Assembly: GCF_963675165.1 (NCBI RefSeq)
Contig: NC_087385.1
Span: 6,268,912 to 6,332,911, forward strand
Origin: Halichondria panicea
Taxonomy: Eukaryota; Porifera; Demospongiae; Suberitida; Halichondriidae
Reading direction: 5' to 3'
Length of the DNA: 64,000 nucleotides
Made by a program: the position numbers and the translations under genes. The notes below the pieces were generated by a model, which had not been told where the DNA came from, made no database searches, and worked only from the letters and a program-made list of their open reading frames with translations. Below, in pieces: positions 56,746-64,000 of the stretch. Position 1 is the stretch's first letter. Each line of letters opens with the position of its first letter.

Positions 56746-58956
56746 ATGATCTTCTTCGATGCATGTGCCGTGCGTGCCATAGTCACTGCTGTCACTCTCC
56801 TAGTAGGATTGTCGACTCCGCCCATTCTCTTTGATCAGACGGCTAAACTGCTTTCTTGTGGTTTTTCTTCAGGTGTGTATTTTGTAATTAAAATTCCATT
56901 AAGTATTTTTGACTAGTTGCTTGTTCTCTTCCAGGTACTGAGCTGTCCACTGCTCACAGTGACCTGAAGCTACTGTCTCAAGACAGTGAGTTTACCTTCT
57001 CTCTAGAGTGGTCCTTGTTCAAGCCAAACGGACAGTGTGCAAGTGTTATCTGCACTAAGGTGAATTGCTGCGATCTAGCTAGCTGTCATTTTGCTACCTA
57101 GATCTAAATTAGTTACTTGCTTAAAGTTAGCATCATTTTCGACTGATTTTAGTTTCGTAGACACAAAATTATTATTATTCCAAATGCAGGCTGCCGATAT
57201 CCTTAATGTTGCTAGTGTGTTTGTTGCCTCTTCCTCTGAAGTCAACTCATCGCTTGTTGAATATGTCTTTGAGAGAACTGAGCAGCTCTCACCTGTGTAC
57301 AATGACCTGAAGCTCTTGTCTCTGGACAGTGAGTTCACCACCTCTCTGGATCTGGAGTGGTCCTTGTTCAAGCCAAACAGCAGGCGTTGTGTAGAAAAGG
57401 TAAGATTTCTTCAGCAATAATAAGTTTACCATAATATGACATGTTTTATTGTATCTATTGCAGACTGATGAGCAGTTGGTTGAAGGTGTCAGAGAATCTA
57501 CTCACCTCTTCATCAACTCATTCCTTGACCTCAATGTAACTACCCTCCACGTACCGATTGCTGCACACTCTGTGACTACCCACCTACCCCTACTACCTCA
57601 GCCCATCTATTACGGATTTGAGCAAATGCTAGAATTGGAACCCGAATATCCCACTGAAGTCGATGTAACCATCCTCCACGTACCGATTGCTGCCCACTCT
57701 GTTACTGGGCCCTTTGTGATGACCACCCGCCTACCTCTACTACCTCAGCCTATATATTATGGATTTGAACAAATGCTGGAATTGGAATCCGAATATCCCA
57801 CTGAAGTCGATGTAACCATCCTCCACCTACCCGTTGCTGCCCACTCGGTTACTGGGCCCTTTGTGATGACCACTCGCCTACTACCTCAGCCCATCTATTA
57901 TGGAGTTGAGCAAATGCTGGAATTAGAACCTGAATATCCCACTGAAGCCGACTCTGGTAGTCTGGCCCACCTCAAGCAACTCAAACTGTACATCCGTGAA
58001 CTGATACTCAACTCTCTACCAACTCATTGGGCCGAATGGATTGCACATAATGTAAGTCAATGTCAGTATTGAATAAATGTACAGTAGTTTACTGTACGTG
58101 TGTACTGTTCACAGCGACTCACTCTCGGGTTGATCTGTGTGAGTGTGATGTACGGGTCTCTACTCTGTCCCATTCTCCACTACTTCTGGACTCAGAACAA
58201 TGTCAGCAAGAGACTGTCAAAGGATCACAAGGTTGTATGTGGTAAGTTAGCTAATCATCTCTTAGATATACTTAAATAATTATTATTTCCTTGTAGGACT
58301 TAAACTGTCTGTGGACATGCAACTCTGTAAAATGACAATGGAAAAGAATGCACTGAACGAGAAGAGTGCTGTGCAGTTGAAAGAGCTGGAAGACTTGAAG
58401 ACACAGTTGAGGCAATGTCAGCTGCGGGAGATGGAGGCACAGGAGAAGCTGGTCTTGACCAAGAATGAACTAAGAAAGGAGAAATGGGCTGGAGGAGATA
58501 GCAGAAGACTAATCTACTCTGAGAATGCAAAGATTGTGGCAAAAGTTAATGGAAAGCTACAGAAGGCCCTAACTAGTCTGTCTTTCAGCCAAATAGCTGA
58601 ATGTAACGCTCTCCTAAAATTGAGATCGGTGGAGAAGCAACTGGAGGAGGAGAAACAGCAACGAAACAACAAAGAAATGTCATCCTCACAACTATTTGCT
58701 GAACTCCAGCAAGATCTACAGAAGACTAAACGTGTACTGAAAGGAAACCTTGAGGTTACTCAACAGAAACTGAGACTGGCCACTGACAAGGCAATTCAAC
58801 TCAAGATAAGGTAAAGTTATAATGTTGTTGTTTTTGTTGCCATGCTCATGTACATGTCCTTGTACTTTGCACAGATTATCAGATTCACTGATGACTGATT
58901 CAGGCATAGATGCAAAAGACAGTGGGATATCTCTATCAGACAAAAGCAGACAATAA
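56746..58956 (+). CDS. Unrecognised single-pass membrane protein with three-fold repeat and coiled-coil tail
   Basis: Seven exons join in frame: 56746-56872, 56934-57059, 57190-57399, 57464-58051, 58115-58241, 58297-58810 and 58875-58956, giving about 590 residues. Residues 1-25 are a signal peptide or anchor (VRAIVTAVTLLVGLSTPPIL). Exons 2 and 3 contain the same motif (SDLKLLSQDSEFTFSLEWSL and NDLKLLSLDSEFTTSLDLEW), so one arose by exon duplication. Exon 4 holds three tandem units of about 43-49 residues (LHVPIAAHSV, LPQPIYYGFEQMLELEPEYP). Exon 5 encodes a membrane span (LGLICVSVMYGSLLCPILHY). Exon 6 is a long Lys/Glu/Gln-rich coiled coil of about 160 residues. The C-terminus is MTDSGIDAKDSGISLSDKS, with two DSG motifs resembling beta-TrCP phosphodegrons. 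I do not recognise the family. It reads as a lineage-specific receptor or adhesion protein (inference). Confidence 0.75.
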
Positions 58957-59242
58957 TTTTGTAATCCGACTGCAATTGTGGACTGAGCCTGAACTGATTG
59001 ATTTGAACCCAGTATTTTGTGTGTAGTATTATAAGTGTAGTCAAGAGTTCCTAATGAACTCTTGGTGTAGTATAATTATTTGTTTACAATTTACACTTTG
59101 AATTGCAACTGAAGAGATGATGGCCAAAAAATTACAACGTGTATAAATTACATATTCTGCAAACAGCTTCTTTCTATAGCGACCTTTGCCCTACTACACT
59201 TGGTATATTAAAGAGGGGCGTGGTCGGTCTTCACATAGCTAC

Positions 59243-62082
59243 ATGAGCTCAGGACCTAGATCTAGGTTTCTCCTTCAGATCAGCGCTCTAACAATGTTTT
59301 TCTTTGCATGTCTGCTGTTGTCCGGGTTAGTACTGACCAGTGGCCAAAGTGAGAGCAATGCTACTCTCTCTGACATCAAGATTTGGCCATGCAGTGGAAC
59401 CACTCATGAGAACGTGTCCCTGTACAAGAGTGACATCTACACAGTGGTGAACAGTGTATCTCTTTGTGGGGACAATTGGACTCCAAGCACAGCAAATGTA
59501 AACACTAGTAATGGCCTACCTACCACAACTTCTATATCTGTCTATATAATTATAATATGCAGGGCCTTGTTGTGCATGCCTATGCCGAGGCTGTGGATGG
59601 GAACAACCTGACACAATCTCCTGTGGTGTTTGTTGCTCGACAGAGGGAGGATGGAATAGTCTCCTGGACCATCCCTCTGAAACCTCAAGGGTGTGGAGAC
59701 ATAATAACATGGTTCTTTTTTAATACTGTTTCCGTGCAGATTCTCGACTCTGTTCTACCAAGTGAACCGTACAGTGTGCCCCATCTCTCCCCAGCAACCA
59801 GGCAACCTCCCCCTCCTCTATGTAGATGTCTTCAGCAGCTCACCCACGCCTGTCAACTACAGCATCTCTATAGAAGCAATCGGAGACTTTGAGATCAAGT
59901 TAGTCCTAGTTTGTTTATTGCAAAACATATGGTTTAATGCCATCATTACTCAGAGTTGTTACAGAAGAACAGGATGAAAATTCCACTTTCTTAGTGGCTG
60001 GTGCAGCAGCTCCTCAGGTGAGATCTTGCAGTACCTTGTGCGACTTATTTAATTCATTTATTCTGCAGATTCGCTATGTGAGGTTCCCTAATGACAGTGA
60101 TGTGCTGACAGTGCAGGCCAAAGCAAATAACTCTAAGTGTGTTTTCATTTCCATCCAAAACAACACAGTGAGTTAGCCATGCTTTATTCAAGTTTCAATA
60201 ACGATTTTTTTTCAGTGTCCAGTGAATGATTTGCTGAGAACTGCACAGTCTCGCGGCATCTTTCAGACCATGAGTACCTCGGCTTTCCTCACTGTCAGGG
60301 TAAGTACTTCTATAGGAAAAGCCCCGAGTGGTGTTATTGAAATCATACAGTTGTTATTGTGTGGTACTGGCTGTTTGTATTGTGGGAAAGTCCTATACCT
60401 GTGTACACCACCCTTTGTCAGCAGTAGTCAGCAGTAGTAGTATGACCCTATGAATACCCGACATGGTTATCTTTGCCCTGAAAGCACTTTATTGTAGTCT
60501 TGTGACATTATCTGTTCCACCATCATTAGGAGTAGCACATTATATATCAGACCATGAATATCTTACGCCGGGCATGGTTTCCATTTTGTCCAGGCGAGTG
60601 AAGTTCAGAACAGAGAGTTCCTCGTAATCATCATCACCACCACATTCTCTGTGTGTCACAGTAGTGACTTTGCAGAGGAAACATCTCTCAATAATGAGAC
60701 AGGTAAATACCTAAAACATTCGTATACATTATTTTCACTACCCTTTTTCCAGATCCCTTTGAGCAGATTATAGAGCTACAAGTGAAGAAACTTCTTCCCG
60801 GTAAGCCTCCGAGTGAAAGGAATATGTGTGTATTTGTAAGGCTGGCTACCCAAGGTACTAGTTAAAGGAAAGTGTGTTGCTTCACTGGTCATCATGTTTC
60901 TCCCCCATGCAGCTTCACACATCATTTGGGCCATTCTTCTTCCTCTGCTTATCTTCAGTGCAGTGGGTATGCTCGGGTCCATAGCTCCGTTCTGTTGTCT
61001 ACACATGTGAGTCCACCTACAAGAGTGAGACTTATTCATCTCATAACTCTTACTTGGCTTCAGTCGATGGACACCTTGGAGCCATTGTTCTCGAGGAAAA
61101 TCCACTGTACAAAACAATAATATTCAGTCTGAAACAGAAAAGATAATCAATACCACTGTACCAAGCTATCAGTCAACAGGTACATTTTCCCACTGACTCT
61201 TGTGTCTTTAATACACTACTTTACTCATGTTTTTAGCATCTGGCTCCGAAGAGTGTAAAGTTCAGTCTGTGACAAGAAATGATGACGAAGGTAGGTCTAT
61301 TTAAGATTGAAATGTGTGTAAGTTAAGTTTCTCAACAGTTTTGAAAAACAAGAAAATGTTGTCAGACACGTGTAAAGTTGACTATGAGAAGCTGAAAAAA
61401 CAGTATTCTGTGTATGGCTGGTAGGTGTCCTGTGCTGATCATTTCTGTACACTGTGACTATCTCTCTCTCACTGATTGCAGGAACACTTTCACTGTGGGA
61501 ATATTCTATGCTCTGCCAGCCTTCCAACTGGTCTTCTCTGAGCAGAGGGTGAGTGTTACATTGGAGTCCTCAGATCATTTAGTGTGCTGTGCTTTAGAGT
61601 ATGTATACCTAGAGAGAGAGAGTACTGAATGTTGTGAATGTGTATGGCTCCTCCTCTAGATTCAGTACTGTCCACCCTACAGCTTTTGAACTCTAGTGGC
61701 AACCAAGACCAATGCTACTACAACTTCAAGTGTGCATACCCAGTGGGTGTACTGAGCGCCTTCAACAACATCTGGAGCAATGTGGGCTATGTGATCTTGG
61801 GCTTCTTCTTTCTTGCTGTTGTGTTTTTTCGAAATAGAAAGTACAACAAACGCAGACAAGAAGCTGCAAATAAAGTCGACGTGAGTTAGTCTGGTTTTTT
61901 GAATTTGATTTATCACTCTTTCATTCAGACGCATGGAGTGCCCCAGTACTTTGGTATCTACTATGCCATGGGCATTGCTCTGATCATCGAGGGCTTCATG
62001 AGTTCCTTCTACCACATCTGCCCCACCAACGCTAACTTTCAGTTTGGTGAGTGAACAATACAATTTGCAAATTTGACGCGCG

Positions 62083-62148
<66 letters not shown>

Positions 62149-63642
62149 CACACACAGATACTGCATTCATGTTCATCATTGGAGGCATTTTCTTAGTCAA
62201 AATGTTCCAGAACAGACACCCGGATATCCACGCTAACTCTTTCCTGGCATTCTTCTCTTTTGCTGTCCTCATATTGTTCACACTATTTGGCCTGGTGAGC
62301 CCTCAGAAATATAGTGTAGAGCATATCCAATGACATATTAAGGATATCTGTATTCCTTGCAGTACTACGACCACCAACACCCAGTGGAAGTTCGAATGCT
62401 ACTCTTCCTAGTTATACTGGGAATATTGCTCGTCTTTTTTGTCTCTTTCTACCACTTTCATGAGCTGAAATTTAGTGAGTTCTTGGTATACATACATGTA
62501 CATGCATGTCTCATTACTGCCTGTCATCTACAGTAAAGGAAACACTTAGGAATCTCCGAGAGAATGTCAAGTCTTTCTGTACAACTGCTCCACAACACAA
62601 GGTAATGTCATGATGTGCATTTCTCCCTCTCTCTATAATTATCATAATTATGCAGGGACACTTTTTTACGCTCTTCAGCGCATTTATCATCAACTTAGTC
62701 ATGTAAGACATTGTGTAAGCTAGTGTACTTCTTCTGCTCTATTGAAATTAGTGTTTTGGCTCTTTAATGAATGACCTCTGTACTGTTGTATAGGGTGATA
62801 TTGATGATAGCCCTTTACAAAAAGTTGGACATTGCTACATGTGTGGTCATTTTCTTCCTCATCAATCTGTCGTTCTTCCTCTTGTTGTACATCGTAAAAA
62901 AGGTATTTTGATTATGGTCACTCCATAGTACATAGTCCCCTAATGTCAATTACCGTATCAGCTACCATGTATGCCACCGGTGACCTTTGTCCTTTGTTGA
63001 GATGGTTTAACAGAAGAAATGCATACAGTCCCTAATCAGTACCTAATCAGTGCTATGTATGTATTTGTCATAATGTCAGCTCCTGATCTGTATTTCAACA
63101 GCTGTACTATAAGGAGCCAATGACCATCCTCCCACTCGTCTTGTTCGTCCTTATTGTCTTTTTCTGGGGATTTGCGTTCTTTTTCTTCTTCACACATGTT
63201 TCAGACTGGAGTGTAAGTTGGTTCTCTGAAGTTGTAACTTGTAATTTCTTCAGCACATTCATGATATTTAACAAATACAGCAGATTTACGAAGTACACCA
63301 TTTATATTTAGTGTATGCACTGCTCGGACAGGACACCATGCTCTAGTACCATTTACATTTATTCCTTTCGTGTGCTTATAAGTTAAAGCTCCATGTATTA
63401 CAATTGCTGTAGCTCACCCCTGCTGAATCAAGGGAGCTTAATAGAGAGTGTGCTCTCCTCGGTTTTTACGACTTCCATGATATCTGGCACTTCCTATCTG
63501 CTTGTGCAATGTTCGTCACTTTTCTCGTGAGTTGGTTTTGTACTTGTACGCATAATATCAGTGTGTAAACTTTCTGCAGTTCATGCTTGTCGTGGATGAT
63601 GGAGTGGCTGATATGAAAAGAGACCAACTCAACGTCTTTTAG
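59243..63642 (+). CDS. SID-1 transmembrane family protein (SIDT1/SIDT2-like)
   Basis: SIDT proteins are multi-pass membrane proteins linked to uptake or lysosomal transport of double-stranded RNA and to lipid/cholesterol handling. A signal peptide ([18 protein letters not shown]) is followed by an N-glycosylated beta-rich ectodomain in many small exons. The C-terminal membrane part carries clear family signatures: [107 protein letters not shown], then [15 protein letters not shown] and the end MKRDQLNVF. The last nine residues match the human RRDQIPVF type. His and Asp residues of the putative metal/hydrolase site (SFYH, DIWHF) are present. The start may be 59243 or 59294. Exons between 60700 and 61400 are less certain. 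Confidence 0.9.
62083..62156. repeat. (CA)n microsatellite in SIDT intron
   Basis: This CA run ends just before the exon that begins [10 protein letters not shown], forming part of the 3' end of the intron. Confidence 0.9.
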
Positions 63643-64000
63643 CTGTGTTTGAGATACTGACATTAATGTTGTATAGACGTGTGTGTGTGTGTACATTTTT
63701 TTTACAATTGGATTTTTACGTAATTGTGTGAGCAACTTACTGACAATACAAAGTGCATGTAATTACTAGCCTCGAGACCAGGTCGATTAATCGGTCTGGT
63801 CTCTAGGCTAGTAATTACCATAAAGAGAGCCCCCCCCCCCCAGTTAAGTTGTCCACAACTGTTAAGACGCTGGCAACATACTAGCAGATGTAGCTTCTTT
63901 CCGTCCAGCATAATTAATTTGGTCTCACCATTGTCACCAACCCCTGTTTGATCAAATCTCCATCCAGAAATATTTTCAGCGCCTCATTTTTCTTTCATTT
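63643..64000. other. 3' flank of the SIDT gene
   Basis: A short GT run, the 60-bp palindrome at 63759 and a C-run near 63830 are present. No gene was seen up to the window edge. Confidence 0.5.
63759..63818. repeat. 60-bp near-perfect palindrome
   Basis: GTAATTACTAGCCTCGAGAC with CAG on the left is matched by the inverse of CTGGTCTCTAGGCTAGTAAT with TAC on the right, differing at about two positions, around a centre near GTCGATTAATCGG. The ends GTAATTACTAGCC may be the termini of a very small MITE. A target duplication was not clear. Confidence 0.75.

Overview
The window is nuclear DNA of an early-branching animal, most likely a sponge (inference). The genes have many short GT-AG introns. 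The protein set is metazoan: protein O-fucosyltransferase 1, RBBP5, a SID-1/SIDT channel, secreted sushi-domain proteins, a collagen-like protein and an amyloid-precursor-like protein. Intergenic DNA is AT-rich with many short palindromic elements. No reverse transcriptase, integrase, capsid or envelope gene was seen, and no rRNA, tRNA or CRISPR array.

Layout. 1-7.15 kb: a tandem family of small secreted sushi (CCP) proteins on +, made of two intact genes with a decayed copy between them that also carries a MITE. 7.36-19.36 kb: NUP160 on -, with an intronless death-fold-like gene (10042-11355, +) nested in one intron. 19.75-24.07 kb: an APP-like membrane protein on -, with signal peptide, E2-like helical domain, acidic linker, one membrane span and a GYxNPTY tail, but no E1 region. 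25.8-29.4 kb: an unusual collagen-like protein on + with no signal peptide, a Cys/His-rich N-terminus and a basic, NLS-like C-terminus. 29.9-39.7 kb: four unrelated tandem-repeat arrays side by side (units about 55, 81, 38 and 246 bp) with no convincing gene. 39.7-41.5 kb: a diverged non-coding duplication.

42.2-63.6 kb is compact and gene-dense, with strands alternating: RSPH1 (-), UROS (+), POLR3B (-), TRAPPC4 (+), RBBP5 (-), POFUT1 (+). This gives three head-to-head pairs separated by only about 120-320 bp and two tail-to-tail pairs. Then follow an unrecognised single-pass membrane protein (+) with an internal three-fold repeat, coiled coil and DSG motifs, and a SIDT-family dsRNA/lipid channel (+).

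The conserved genes serve separate housekeeping roles: nuclear pore, RNA polymerase III, TRAPP vesicle tethering, COMPASS H3K4 methylation, heme synthesis, Notch/EGF O-fucosylation and ciliary radial spoke. Nothing suggests one joint pathway. The most novel items are the APP-like gene, the unrecognised membrane protein, the nuclear-looking collagen-like protein and the nested death-fold gene. Exon joins were worked out by hand from splice sites and reading phase, so small boundary errors are possible.
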